Shown piece after piece: positions 56,201-64,000 of a stretch of 64,000 bases of DNA. Source of the stretch: Ruminococcus flavefaciens (GTDB lineage Bacteria > Bacillota > Clostridia > Oscillospirales > Ruminococcaceae). The first letter of the stretch is position 1, and each line of letters begins with the position of its first letter. The notes beneath the pieces are model-generated. The model was not told the origin of the DNA. It searched no databases and was given only the letters and a program-made list of their open reading frames with translations. A program made the translations under genes and the position numbers. The stretch is taken from positions 1 to 64,000 of the forward strand of contig CACWHY010000005.1 of the NCBI GenBank assembly GCA_902760805.1. Direction: 5' to 3'.

Positions 56201-57542
56201 CGCCGATCTCGGTAAGGCGGTCGGCGGTGAGATTAAGGCCGGTGGTCTCAACGTCGAAGATGATGATCTCGTCATTGAGACTGCGGCCGTCGGGCTTTTT
56301 GAGGACCTTCTGGCGGTCGATGTCGTTGACCACATAGGCCTCCATACCGTAGATGACCTTGAAGTCCTTGGGCATATTGTACATACAATCCGGGAAGGCC
56401 TGTACGCAGCCGTGGTCGGTTATGGCCATGGCCTGATGTCCCCAGGAGGCCGCTCTGTTGATCAGAGTTACCGGGTCGGTAACTGCGTCCATAGCTGACA
56501 TATTCGTATGGCAGTGGAGCTCCACACGCTTCTCGGGGTAGTTGTCCATTCGGGGGATACGCTTTACTCGGATCAGGGAATCTGCACTGATCACGATGTC
56601 ACGGGCAAACTGGTCGTAGTCGATCTTTCCGGTAACAAGGAGGGTCTGTCCCTTCTTGATGCCGCCCAGCTTTTTCAGCAGCTCCTCCTCGGAGTTCTTC
56701 ATGAACAGCTTTATGATCAGTGAGCCGCTGTAGTCGGTTATGTCGAAGGTGACAACGGTCTTCTCATTGCGCAGCTCCTTGGTCTCGCTGGCGAAAACAT
56801 CGCCCACGACGGTGATCTTTGTGCCAAGCATATCCATGGCCTCTGAGATCGAAACGGGCTGGTTCCTAATAGCACGGCCCTTGATGATCTCGGCGGACTC
56901 CGGGTCGAAGTCCTTGTTCAGCGAGGTGATGTCCACAGACTTTGTGGGGATAACGGACTGCGCCTCCTCACGGCGGATCTCCTCCGGAGACTTCTCGGGG
57001 ATAAGCTGGTCGGAGTAGTCAGGCATAGAAGCCTCCAGCTCCTCTATCATCTCGTCGTAAGCTGCGGAGGAAACTGACACCTCGCCCTCCAGCTCGACTC
57101 CCAGCTTCACACCGAACTGGTTGTAGATCATGGCGGAGAGCTTTCTTGGGAAGCCGGACTTCTCCAGGATCTCCAGTCCGCCGTATTTGATCTTTATGAA
57201 CAGCTTGTCCTCGGTCTTCCGGCACTCGGCGTTGTCCAGAAAGCCGTTCATCACAGCGATGTCCCTTTTCAGCAGGGGGAAGAGCTCACCCAGAGCCGAG
57301 AGGCTGAATTTTCCCTCAGGATAGCGGCAGTTCAGCCTGATCCGCTCCACCTGAAGGGCAGTCTCCATAGCCTTTTCAAAGGCAAAGATATCCTCCGCCG
57401 GGAGGATATCCTCATAGTGGACGTAAAAGCTGATATGCTTTAGGTCCGATGAATATGTGAGCCTGTAGACCTCGCCTGCCCGAACGCTCTCAGGCAGGTC
57501 TGAGGTGAAGTCTTTCAGGAATTCAGAGATATTTATGTTCAT
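53214..57542 (-). CDS. polC: DNA polymerase III alpha subunit, PolC type
   Basis: This 1442-aa protein has the full PolC layout: an N-terminal domain, an OB fold (about 230-325), a PHP domain split around the exonuclease (start ELHCHTNMSAMDAV near 343), and a DEDD exonuclease (about 425-600, IIFDVETTGLN). The polymerase core has a zinc finger (CRKCKH...KKCPVCGED) and palm residues in GDKAPDIDLNFSGEY. It is the replicative polymerase of low-GC Gram-positives. It ends ELPESTQMSFF, a typical beta-clamp binding region. The start directly follows the ispG stop (TAAATG). Confidence 0.96.
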   Translation of the reverse strand: MNINISEFLKDFTSDLPESVRAGEVYRLTYSSDLKHISFYVHYEDILPAEDIFAFEKAMETALQVERIRLNCRYPEGKFSLSALGELFPLLKRDIAVMNGFLDNAECRKTEDKLFIKIKYGGLEILEKSGFPRKLSAMIYNQFGVKLGVELEGEVSVSSAAYDEMIEELEASMPDYSDQLIPEKSPEEIRREEAQSVIPTKSVDITSLNKDFDPESAEIIKGRAIRNQPVSISEAMDMLGTKITVVGDVFASETKELRNEKTVVTFDITDYSGSLIIKLFMKNSEEELLKKLGGIKKGQTLLVTGKIDYDQFARDIVISADSLIRVKRIPRMDNYPEKRVELHCHTNMSAMDAVTDPVTLINRAASWGHQAMAITDHGCVQAFPDCMYNMPKDFKVIYGMEAYVVNDIDRQKVLKKPDGRSLNDEIIIFDVETTGLNLTADRLTEIGAVKLKNLQVVDSFNTKVNPNMHIPEKITELTGISDADVADAPQEDEAIRKFMEFCGESPVLAAHNANFDTTFINEACRRSGIEFDYNWIDTLILCQAMLPEMGRYKLNLVAKNLKLGKFDHHHASDDALMLAKIYIELVNRLISDKGAFILDDLNTKSGKIDVKKLKSYHQIILVRNQAGLKNLYKLVSYSNLDYFYKKPLIPKSVLEEHREGLIFGSACEAGELFQAMVNKKPEKEIERLAKFYDYLEIQPICNNEFMIREGTAQSIEELQDYNRRIIELGDKLGIPVCATCDVHFIDPKDAVFRKIILATMGFRDAENQAMLYLRTTEEMLAEFQYLGEEKAKEVVITNTNAIADMIEHVRPIPKGTFTPTIEGAEEELVKITNQRAREIYGDPLPEIVEKRLNRELSSIIKHGFSVLYIIAQKLVWNSEEHGYLVGSRGSVGSSFVASMAGISEVNPLQPHYICRKCKHSEFLLDGKYDSGYDLPPKKCPVCGEDMHRDGHDIPFETFLGFDGDKAPDIDLNFSGEYQFWAHRYTEQLFGKSNVFKAGTISAVADKTAYGYVKKYCEDNGITLNNAEMNRLAIGCTGIKRTTGQHPGGMVVVPSDYEVYDFTPVQHPADSADSEVITTHFDFNSMHDTILKLDELGHVVPTLYKHLEDLTGLKIKDVPTSDPDVIRMCTNCDVLGVTPEEIYCKTGSLGIPEMGTGFTIQMLLDAKPTKFGDFLQISGLSHGTDVWLGNAKDLIDNNVCTISQVIGTRDSIMTYLLYKGVEPKMAFQIMEWTRKGKAPKQFTPEIIQMLRDHNVPEWYIESCLKIKYMFPKAHAAAYVIAAIKLGWFKLHMPLEYYATYFSVRGEDFDAELAVQGKGAVRAKIEELREKGNDRSKKENDLLDILMITNEMLSRGYEFLPIDLFKSHATDYQVEDGKLRIPFSAMSGVGENAAKGLYEAAQKGGFISIEEFQQVSGASKTTIDMLKSIGAFGELPESTQMSFF

Positions 57543-58580
57543 TTACAGCCTTTCAACCTCCGCTAAAAGCTCGGTAACTATGTCTTTCTCCTGGATCTTG
57601 CGCTGAGTGCCGTCCTTGCGGAAGATCACAGCACAGCCGTCGCCGCCTGCAATGCCCACGTCAGCCTCTCTTGCTTCGCCGGGGCCGTTGACGATACAGC
57701 CCATAACAGCAACGGTGATGTCCTTGTCGGAGTCCTTCAGAGCCTCCTCCACCTTCTTTGCGGTGCCGATAAGGTCGATCCTTGTGCGGCCGCAGGTAGG
57801 ACATGAAACGAACTTCACTCCTCCACGCTTGCCGATACACTTGAGGATATCCTTGGCAGCCTGGATCTCCTTCACAGGCTCGTCTGTCAGGGAGACCCTG
57901 ATCGTTTCGCCGATACCGTCGCAGAGGAGCGATCCTATGCCAACAGCTGACTTGATCAGACCCATGCGCTCGGTGCCGGCCTCGGTAACTCCCAGGTGCA
58001 GGGGGTAGCTGCACTTCTCCGCAGCCAGTCTATAGGAAGCGATCATGCGGTTTACGTCTGAGGACTTTATGGAGATCACGATGTCGTTGAAGTCAAATCT
58101 CTCCAGCAGAGCGGCGTGACCCATGGCGCTCTCCACCAGAGCCTCCGGTGTGGGAGAGCCATACTTGGCCAGGATCTCCTTCTCCAGAGAGCCGGAGTTA
58201 ACACCTATGCGGATAGGGAGGTTTTTGGCACGGCAGGCATCTACTACAGCCTTCACCCTGTCCATAGAGCCGATATTTCCGGGGTTTATGCGGATCTTAT
58301 CAACTCCCGCAGCAGCAGCCTCGATAGCAAGGCGGTAGTCGAAATGTATGTCAGCCACCAGAGGGATCTTCACGGCCTCCTTGATAGCCGGGATCAGCTT
58401 CACGGCCTCCATATTTGGGATAGCCGCACGAATTATCTCGCAGCCGGCAGCTTCAAGCTCCTTTGCCTGCTTAACGCTGCCCTCGATATCGTCAGAGCGT
58501 GCGTTGAGCATGGACTGTATGTAGATGTGCTTTCCGTCGAGGACGCAGTCCCCCACTTTTACGGGTCTAACATTTCTCAT
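57543..58580 (-). CDS. ispG: 4-hydroxy-3-methylbut-2-en-1-yl diphosphate synthase
   Basis: This 345-aa protein of the MEP isoprenoid pathway has the TIM barrel with IQSMLNARSDD and the C-terminal Fe4S4 ligands CPTCGRTRID and the Cys/Glu of GCIVNGPGEAREAD. It converts MEcPP to HMBPP. AAAGGAG stands nine bases before the ATG at 58580, which overlaps the stop of the membrane-protein gene. A TTG two codons earlier is possible but poorly spaced. Confidence 0.95.
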   Translation of the reverse strand: MRNVRPVKVGDCVLDGKHIYIQSMLNARSDDIEGSVKQAKELEAAGCEIIRAAIPNMEAVKLIPAIKEAVKIPLVADIHFDYRLAIEAAAAGVDKIRINPGNIGSMDRVKAVVDACRAKNLPIRIGVNSGSLEKEILAKYGSPTPEALVESAMGHAALLERFDFNDIVISIKSSDVNRMIASYRLAAEKCSYPLHLGVTEAGTERMGLIKSAVGIGSLLCDGIGETIRVSLTDEPVKEIQAAKDILKCIGKRGGVKFVSCPTCGRTRIDLIGTAKKVEEALKDSDKDITVAVMGCIVNGPGEAREADVGIAGGDGCAVIFRKDGTQRKIQEKDIVTELLAEVERL

Positions 58581-58582
58581 GA

Positions 58583-59053
58583 TCAAAAACTCCTTTTATG
58601 ATAAAGCTCGGTTACTATGTACTCACCGTTCAGTGCAAAAACGGTGCATTTGTTCAGGTGGAACGTATCGTAATTCTCGAATGTGGCAGCGCTGAGGAGC
58701 TCTCTTCCGTCAGGAAGCCTTATCTCCAGCCGGTCAGGTCTTTTCGGCCTTTTCAGTACGCCTGTCACATCACACTCAAGCTGAGTTCCCTCAGAGATGA
58801 AACGGCGCTTCTTCAGCTTGTAAAGTCCGCTGTTGATGAGGATATAGAACGGGATGATCGCCAAAACTGCCGCCATTACCGGCCCTCCGATCCCTTCCTC
58901 AAAGAGCAGGGAGTGCAGCGCCTGAGCGATGGTGATGGCGTGCTTATGGGCGACATATACCAGGGCTCCGCCAAATATGGCCACGAATACCAGCCATACT
59001 ATCATTGAGCCGGCGACCTCCTCACGGTCGGGGACGAAAGGCTTTTTGTCCAT
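58583..59053 (-). CDS. Small membrane protein between rseP and ispG
   Basis: This 156-aa protein has two membrane spans (about 16-36 and 58-76) and a cytoplasmic or external tail of about 75 residues with FISEGTQLECDVTGVLKRPKR and LPDGRELLSAATFENY, likely beta-rich. I do not recognise the family. Its stop overlaps the ispG start region and it follows rseP by 8 nt, so it is translated within the isoprenoid/envelope operon. Confidence 0.75.
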   Translation of the reverse strand: MDKKPFVPDREEVAGSMIVWLVFVAIFGGALVYVAHKHAITIAQALHSLLFEEGIGGPVMAAVLAIIPFYILINSGLYKLKKRRFISEGTQLECDVTGVLKRPKRPDRLEIRLPDGRELLSAATFENYDTFHLNKCTVFALNGEYIVTELYHKRSF

Positions 59054-59061
59054 AGCTCCTC

Positions 59062-60135
59062 CTATTTGTTGTGACCGAAATGCTCGGTGATAAGGCGTGC
59101 GATGTCGTTGTATGTGGCGAAGAGCATGATCCCGAAGAGCAGGATCATCCCTGCCAGGTGAACATAGCCCTCATGCTCCGGTTTTACGGGCTTTCTGCGG
59201 ACAAGCTCGATAAAGCAGAACAGCAGTCTTCCGCCGTCAAGTCCGGGGATCGGCAGCAGGTTGAAAATACCCACGTTTATGGTAATCAGCGCCGCCATGT
59301 AGAGCAGGTTGAAAACTGCGTCCGCCATGGACTCGCTCTCCTGAGCAGTCTCATTGATAGCGGAGACCACACCCACAGGTCCGGAAACATCGTCCTTGCT
59401 CAGCTTTCCTGTGACCATCTGCTTCAGGCTCAGACCCACGATGTGTCCCATTGACATGAAAAGATCTCCGGCGCCCTTTACCACGGTAACGGGGTTCTTG
59501 GCCTTGTACACAAGGCCGAAATCCAGCGTACTTCCGTTGTTTTCATTGTAGAACTCCACATCGCTCAGCTCTACACGCTTGCCGTCACGCTTCACCACCA
59601 GATCATGAGTGGAGGAGGTAGTTGTGGCGAACATATAGTTCAGATCAAGGGTGCTGAAGATCCTTGTGCCGTCCATGGAAATGATCTGGTCGCCGTACTG
59701 AAGGCCGGTCTCGTAGCTTTTGGCGGCGTAGTGGATCTCGCCGGAAGAGTCCTTATAGCGCGCGAATTCCTCCACAACCGTTGTGGGAACGTCGCTCATC
59801 ATGCAGACCATGATGATCAGCAGGACAAATCCCAGGATGAAATTCATTGCGGCGCCTGCCACAAGAACGATCATCCTCTTCCAGAGCTTTGCGCTGCGGA
59901 AGCCACGCTCGTCGTCGGTGATCTCGTCCTCGCCGGCCATTGCACAGTAGCCTCCCACGGGCAGAGCTCGCAGGGAGTAGGCAGTCTCGCCCTTGCGCTT
60001 CTGGAGCAGCTTAGGACCCATGCCTATGGAGAATTCCATGACCTTGATATTACTGAGCTTGGCACAGATGAAATGTCCGAATTCATGGACAGTTACGATA
60101 AGGCCAAAAATGAGAAGTGCTATGATTATTCCCAT
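59062..60135 (-). CDS. rseP: RseP-type site-2 protease
   Basis: This 357-aa membrane metalloprotease has HEFGH (residues 17-21) in the first span, a PDZ domain (about 130-225, YETGLQYGDQIISMDG) and the second metal motif NLLPIPGLDGGR. It cuts membrane-spanning segments such as anti-sigma factors or signal-peptide remnants. Its place between dxr and ispG is the usual conserved order. Confidence 0.93.
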   Translation of the reverse strand: MGIIIALLIFGLIVTVHEFGHFICAKLSNIKVMEFSIGMGPKLLQKRKGETAYSLRALPVGGYCAMAGEDEITDDERGFRSAKLWKRMIVLVAGAAMNFILGFVLLIIMVCMMSDVPTTVVEEFARYKDSSGEIHYAAKSYETGLQYGDQIISMDGTRIFSTLDLNYMFATTTSSTHDLVVKRDGKRVELSDVEFYNENNGSTLDFGLVYKAKNPVTVVKGAGDLFMSMGHIVGLSLKQMVTGKLSKDDVSGPVGVVSAINETAQESESMADAVFNLLYMAALITINVGIFNLLPIPGLDGGRLLFCFIELVRRKPVKPEHEGYVHLAGMILLFGIMLFATYNDIARLITEHFGHNK

Positions 60136-60174
60136 GAAAAAATATCCTTTCCTGCCTGTTTAGGGCGGCACCCT

Positions 60175-61320
60175 TTAGCCTATGATGCTGCGGACGTATT
60201 CTCTTGCAGCTGAATCAGCCTTCATGACGTCCTCGTAGCTCTCGATCTTTGAGGGCTCGAACTTATCCAGCACAGACGAAACGATCTCGCCGATCTGGAT
60301 GAAGGGGATCTTGTCGTGGAGGAAGGCGCCAACGGCCTCCTCATTGGCTGAATTTATGAGGCAGGGGTAGGCTCCTCCTCTGCCGATAGCCTCGATAGCA
60401 GCGCCCAGGCACTTGAATGTCTCTATGTCCGGCTCTGCGAAGGTCAGCGTGCCGTAGTCCGTCAGAGACAGGCGCTTCGTAGGGCATTCCAGCCTTTCCG
60501 GGTAGAGCAGGGCATACTGGATCGGGATCTTCATGTCGGGAACTCCCAGCTGTGCGATCACTGAGCAGTCGTTGTACTCCACAGCGGAATGGATCACGCT
60601 CTGGCGGTGTACCACGATCTGGATCTGGTCGGGGCGCAGATCGAAGAGCCATTTTGCCTCGATGAACTCCAGACCCTTGTTCATGAGAGTTGCCGAGTCT
60701 ATAGTGATCTTGCTGCCCATTTCCCAGTTAGGGTGGTGGAGAGCCTGCTCTTTGGTCACATTTCTGAGCTGGTCGTAGGTATATCCGAAGAAGGGGCCGC
60801 CGCTGGCTGTGAGGATCATTCCCCTCACCTGCTCACGCTTATTGCCCTGCAAACACTGGAAAACTGCGGAATGCTCGCTGTCGATAGGGTAGATCTTAAC
60901 GCCCTTTTCCGCAGCAAGTCCCATGACCAGCTCTCCGCCTGCAACAAGGGTCTCCTTGTTGGCAAGAGCCACGTCCTTTCCGGCATTTATGGCAGTGAGC
61001 GTGGGGAGAAGTCCCACCATTCCCACAACGGAATTGAGCACGATGTCGTTCTCCTCAAGAGCGGCGATCCTGCAAAGGCCCTCCATGCCGGTGAGCAGCT
61101 CCACCTGAACGTCGGAGAGGAGCTCCTTCAGCTCAGTGAACTTCTCCTCGTTATAGATACAGGCGTATTTCGGGCGGAATTTCCGCACCTGCTCAGCCAG
61201 GAGCTTCACGCTGCTGTGGGCAGCAAGAGCCACTATAACGAAGCCGTGCTTCTCGCAGACCTCAAGCGACTGAGTTCCGATAGAGCCGGTGGATCCTAGT
61301 ATTGAAACGAACTTGTTCAT
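60175..61320 (-). CDS. dxr: 1-deoxy-D-xylulose 5-phosphate reductoisomerase
   Basis: This 381-aa NADPH enzyme opens ILGSTGSIGTQSLEV, has the metal and substrate residues in DSEHSAVFQCLQG and ASGGPFFGY, and the late MNKGLEFIEAKWLF. It makes MEP, the first committed step of the pathway completed by IspG in the same cluster. AAAAGGGG precedes the ATG. The gap to cdsA holds a hairpin. Confidence 0.96.
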   Translation of the reverse strand: MNKFVSILGSTGSIGTQSLEVCEKHGFVIVALAAHSSVKLLAEQVRKFRPKYACIYNEEKFTELKELLSDVQVELLTGMEGLCRIAALEENDIVLNSVVGMVGLLPTLTAINAGKDVALANKETLVAGGELVMGLAAEKGVKIYPIDSEHSAVFQCLQGNKREQVRGMILTASGGPFFGYTYDQLRNVTKEQALHHPNWEMGSKITIDSATLMNKGLEFIEAKWLFDLRPDQIQIVVHRQSVIHSAVEYNDCSVIAQLGVPDMKIPIQYALLYPERLECPTKRLSLTDYGTLTFAEPDIETFKCLGAAIEAIGRGGAYPCLINSANEEAVGAFLHDKIPFIQIGEIVSSVLDKFEPSKIESYEDVMKADSAAREYVRSIIG

Positions 61321-61389
61321 GATATTGTTCCCCTTTTAAGGATAATATAGTCTACGTTGAAAAAATAGTTCACAGACCTGATAAAATGC

Positions 61390-61420
61390 GAAAGGGACTA
61401 AGCAGCGTTAGTCTCCTTTC
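61390..61420 (-). terminator. Hairpin between cdsA and dxr
   Basis: GAAAGG-GACTAA pairs with TTAGTC-CCTTTC around GCAGCG with one bulged base. A T-rich stretch follows on the minus strand (GCATTTTATC). It may be a partial terminator that lowers downstream expression. Confidence 0.55.
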
Positions 61421-61427
61421 AGTCATA

Positions 61428-62297
61428 TTAAACTTTTCCTGTGAGTTCGATGAAGATATAGAAGGTAGGCAGCACGAAGAGCACGCTGTCAAAGCGGTCC
61501 ATCATCCCGCCGTGACCGGGCATGATCTTGCCGTAGTCCTTGAAACCGATCTGGCGCTTGACCATGGAAGCGGACAGGTCGCCGATAGTTCCCACAACAG
61601 CGCAGACTGCACCTGTCACGAAAGCAACAGCGGCGGTCTTTGCGGAGAAGCCCTCCCTCACGCAGAAGGCAACTGCGAAAACGATGCCGGTGATGAGTAT
61701 GCCGCCCACGAAGCCTTCAATGGTCTTCTTGGGACTGATCTCAGGGCAGAGCTTGTGCTTGCCCAGAGCAACTCCCGAGAAATAGGCTCCCGTGTCGGCG
61801 ATCCAGGCGCCGCAAAGTCCCATTATCAGCAGGAACAGGCCGTTCTCAGGAGAGCAGCCGTGGATCCTTACGATACAACTCATGGCCTGGGGCACCAGCA
61901 CCATTACTGCCAGGGCGAAAAACACCTGTTCGTAGCGGATCTCCTTGTGATATCTGAGCCATGTGACGAAGATGATGAATGCACCGGCAAGAGTTACCGC
62001 AAAGGCCACAAGAGTCACAGCTCCGTCCATATCGGCAATAGCCAGGGTCAGATCCATCTTCTTCTCTTCATGCCAGCGGTAGAAATAATTGTAGATGAAT
62101 GGCATGGAAATGCCGCAGAGCTCGCTGGCGATGAGAATCGGAAGGTTTTTCTCCAGCTTTACAGCCCTGAGGAGCTCAAAGAGCATTATGCCGATCATTG
62201 CTGCAACTGCGATCGGCAGCACCATGGTATCGTGGAAGAACAGGACAGCAGCCAGTATCAGCACACCGACTGCGCCTGAGATTATCCTTGTAAGCAT
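61428..62297 (-). CDS. cdsA: Phosphatidate cytidylyltransferase
   Basis: This 289-aa membrane enzyme with about eight spans has the CDP-alcohol signature KRQIGFKDYGKIMPGHGG followed by MMDRFDS. It makes CDP-diacylglycerol from phosphatidate and CTP. The start overlaps the uppS stop (TAATG). Confidence 0.95.
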   Translation of the reverse strand: MLTRIISGAVGVLILAAVLFFHDTMVLPIAVAAMIGIMLFELLRAVKLEKNLPILIASELCGISMPFIYNYFYRWHEEKKMDLTLAIADMDGAVTLVAFAVTLAGAFIIFVTWLRYHKEIRYEQVFFALAVMVLVPQAMSCIVRIHGCSPENGLFLLIMGLCGAWIADTGAYFSGVALGKHKLCPEISPKKTIEGFVGGILITGIVFAVAFCVREGFSAKTAAVAFVTGAVCAVVGTIGDLSASMVKRQIGFKDYGKIMPGHGGMMDRFDSVLFVLPTFYIFIELTGKV

Positions 62298-63037
62298 TAC
62301 ACGCCTCCAAAACGGCGCTGACGTCTGCCGAACTCGATCAGAGCCTTGTCAAGCTCAGCAGGAGTAAAGTCCGGCCAGAGAATGTCCGTGAAGTAATACT
62401 CCGCATAAGCGCACTGCCAGATAAGGTAGTTGGACAGGCGGAGCTCGCCGCTGGGACGGATAACAAGATCAACGTCCGGGATACCGGCGGTATAAAGGTT
62501 GTCAGCGATAGACTGCTCTGTGATGTCCTCGGGGCGGATCTTTCCGTCAGCGGCCTGCTGAGCAAGGATCCTTGCAGCGTGAGCAAGCTCGTCACGGCCG
62601 CCGTAGTTGACAGCCATCATCAGAGTCATCTCGTCGTACTTTGCAGTGTCCTCCTCCAGCTTGATCATCTTCTCCTGAAGGTCCTGGTCAAATGCGGATT
62701 TGTCGCCCAGGAAGATCATTCTTGTGTTCTCGCTGAGGAAGTTGCGCACATCAGCGATATAGTCACGGAAGAGCTCCATGATGGTGTTCACCTCATCGGC
62801 AGGGCGCTGCCAATTCTCAGTAGAGAAGGCATAGAAGGAGATGTTCTTCAAGCCGATGTCCTTGCAGTAGCGGACGATCTTCTTGAAGTTCTTAGCACCC
62901 TCTCTATGGCCGAAGGAGCGGGGCAGGCCACGCTTTTTCGCCCATCTGCCGTTTCCGTCCATAATGAAGCCAACGTGCTGGGGGAGCACCTCAGGAAGAG
63001 TGAGCTCTTCCTTTTCTTTTTTACCAAATAAAGCCAT
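62297..63037 (-). CDS. uppS: Undecaprenyl diphosphate synthase
   Basis: This 246-aa cis-prenyltransferase has GFIMDGNGRWAKKRGLPRSF with the catalytic Asp, SFYAFSTENWQRP, and RPSGELRLSNYLIWQCAYAE. It makes the C55 lipid carrier for peptidoglycan and the GT2 pathway. It follows frr by 10 nt. Confidence 0.96.
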   Translation of the reverse strand: MALFGKKEKEELTLPEVLPQHVGFIMDGNGRWAKKRGLPRSFGHREGAKNFKKIVRYCKDIGLKNISFYAFSTENWQRPADEVNTIMELFRDYIADVRNFLSENTRMIFLGDKSAFDQDLQEKMIKLEEDTAKYDEMTLMMAVNYGGRDELAHAARILAQQAADGKIRPEDITEQSIADNLYTAGIPDVDLVIRPSGELRLSNYLIWQCAYAEYYFTDILWPDFTPAELDKALIEFGRRQRRFGGV

Positions 63038-63047
63038 GTTTCACCGC

Positions 63048-63602
63048 TCAGACTGTCATGATCTCTTTTTCCTTGTCTGCAACAGACTTATCAACGTCTG
63101 CACAGAACTGGTCTGTCAGATCCTGTACCTTCTTCTCAGCATCCTTCAGATCGTCCTCTGTGATCTCAGAGTTCTTCTGCATCTTCTTGAGCTTATCGAG
63201 AGTATCACGTCTTGTGGAGCGGATAGTCACCTTAGCCTCCTCGCCGTACTTCTTAACGTTCTTGCACAGCTCCTTACGGCGCTCCTCAGTGAGCTGGGGG
63301 AAGGCAAGGCGGATAACGTTTCCGTCATTTGTGGGGTTGATGCCGATGTCAGAGGCCTGGATAGCCTTCTCGATTAGCTTGAGAGTTGACTTGTCCCAGG
63401 GCTGGATAACAAGGATCCTTGCCTCAGAAACTGAAACAGCAGCCATCTGGTTCACAGGTGTGGGAGCTCCGTAGTAGTCCACCAGCACCTTATCGAGAAC
63501 TCCGGGGTTAGCTCTTCCGGCACGGATAGAAGCGAACTCATTTCCCAGAGCGTTGAGTGTCTTGTTCATTTTTTCCTTTGCAGTAGCGATAGTAGCTTTC
63601 AT
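63048..63602 (-). CDS. frr: Ribosome recycling factor
   Basis: This 184-aa protein has the long helical bundle with ASIRAGRANPGVLDKVLVDYYG and VIRLAFPQLTEERRKELCKNVK. It splits ribosomes after termination with EF-G. AAAGGAATACTGCT precedes the ATG; pyrH lies 24 nt upstream. Confidence 0.96.
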   Translation of the reverse strand: MKATIATAKEKMNKTLNALGNEFASIRAGRANPGVLDKVLVDYYGAPTPVNQMAAVSVSEARILVIQPWDKSTLKLIEKAIQASDIGINPTNDGNVIRLAFPQLTEERRKELCKNVKKYGEEAKVTIRSTRRDTLDKLKKMQKNSEITEDDLKDAEKKVQDLTDQFCADVDKSVADKEKEIMTV

Positions 63603-63626
63603 AGCAGTATTCCTTTCATTTATTTA

Positions 63627-64000
63627 TCAGTCCTCGTAAACGACAGTGCCGATCTTCTCACCCATAACAGCGTCATAGATGTTGTCGGGACGGCTCAGGT
63701 CGAATACCAGCATCTTCATCTTATTGTCACGGCACATAGCGGCAGCAGTGCTGTCCATAACGCCAAGGTCCTCGCCGATGACCTGGCTGAAGGTGAGAGT
63801 ATCGTACTTCTTAGCGTCGTCGAACTTATGGGGATCCTTGTCGTAAACTCCGTCAACGAGAGTTGCCTTGAGGAAGATGTCAGCATTGATCTCCACAGCA
63901 CGGAGAGAAGCGGCAGTATCAGTTGAGAAGAAGGGGTTGCCGGTACCGCAGCCGAAGATCACGATCCTGCCCTTGTTCAGATGAGTAACAGCCTTGTTGC
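63627..64000 (-). CDS. pyrH: Uridylate kinase (partial; runs off the window)
   Basis: This is the C-terminal 123 residues of an open frame that continues past the window edge. [16 protein letters not shown] forms the conserved nucleotide/UMP region, followed by [18 protein letters not shown] and [12 protein letters not shown], as in bacterial PyrH. The enzyme phosphorylates UMP to UDP. The pyrH-frr-uppS-cdsA order is the standard one. Confidence 0.95.
   Translation of the reverse strand, partial: NKAVTHLNKGRIVIFGCGTGNPFFSTDTAASLRAVEINADIFLKATLVDGVYDKDPHKFDDAKKYDTLTFSQVIGEDLGVMDSTAAAMCRDNKMKMLVFDLSRPDNIYDAVMGEKIGTVVYED

Overview
The window looks like a chromosome segment of a cellulosome-forming Ruminococcus (Firmicutes, Clostridia, Oscillospiraceae). 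Four secreted proteins carry type I dockerin modules, there are PolC, Spo0A, short HisG with HisZ, and long-form HPF, and the polysaccharide-lyase and esterase genes fit a fibre degrader. The genus is inferred from gene content, not proven. The core is moderately GC-rich by eye. The first 2.7 kb is clearly AT-richer and has the make-up of a decayed mobile element.

Layout. (1) 1-2863: a small remnant element between an intact tRNA-Ser(GGA) gene and a 57-bp copy of that tRNA's 3' half. It carries a Fic toxin/antitoxin pair, a DUF1413-like gene, a small unknown gene, helically phased GTGTGA repeats and many hairpins. tRNA-Leu(GAG) precedes tRNA-Ser in one operon. (2) 3.1-5.2 kb: an SdpR/SdpI-type pair and a Spo0A homologue with an altered receiver. 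(3) 5.3-26.1 kb: a secreted and sensory region. It holds a dockerin-SH3x6-C39 peptidase, a membrane HD-GYP phosphodiesterase, a lipoprotein, a MATE exporter, a dockerin SGNH esterase, an orphan PqqD-like protein, a CotH lipoprotein, a PL11 rhamnogalacturonan lyase with divergent AraC regulator, and a beta-helix pectinase-like protein with a divergent substrate-binding/AraC hybrid regulator. (4) 26.1-32.3 kb: the NifU-like/GGGtGRT pair and a divergent type IIA topoisomerase pair. (5) 32.4-38.0 kb: an ABC-2 exporter operon and a GT2 plus GT-C-like membrane operon. (6) 38.3-42.7 kb: an FHA/SEDS/PBP cell-wall operon, HPF and a LUD protein. (7) 42.8-53.1 kb: a long minus-strand histidine operon interleaved with two GNATs, a cytidine-deaminase-like protein, a small membrane protein and an HCX5R phosphatase. 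It starts with a lipoprotein gene. (8) 53.2-64.0 kb: polC, ispG, a small membrane protein, rseP, dxr, cdsA, uppS, frr and partial pyrH, the conserved isoprenoid/envelope/translation cluster.

How the parts work together. The dockerin enzymes would dock on cellulosomal scaffoldins encoded elsewhere. The PL11 and beta-helix genes, each beside its own regulator, form a pectin-responsive locus. The his operon contains every step except a recognised histidinol-phosphate phosphatase, and the HCX5R phosphatase between hisH and hisA is a natural candidate. Twenty-two promoters read by eye all use an exact 17-nt spacer, and eight of them have a TTGC-type -35 box. The most unusual signals are the att duplication with phased repeats, the two palindromes that embed -10 boxes upstream of the FHA operon, the palindrome over the his promoter, and the cellulosomal cysteine peptidase.
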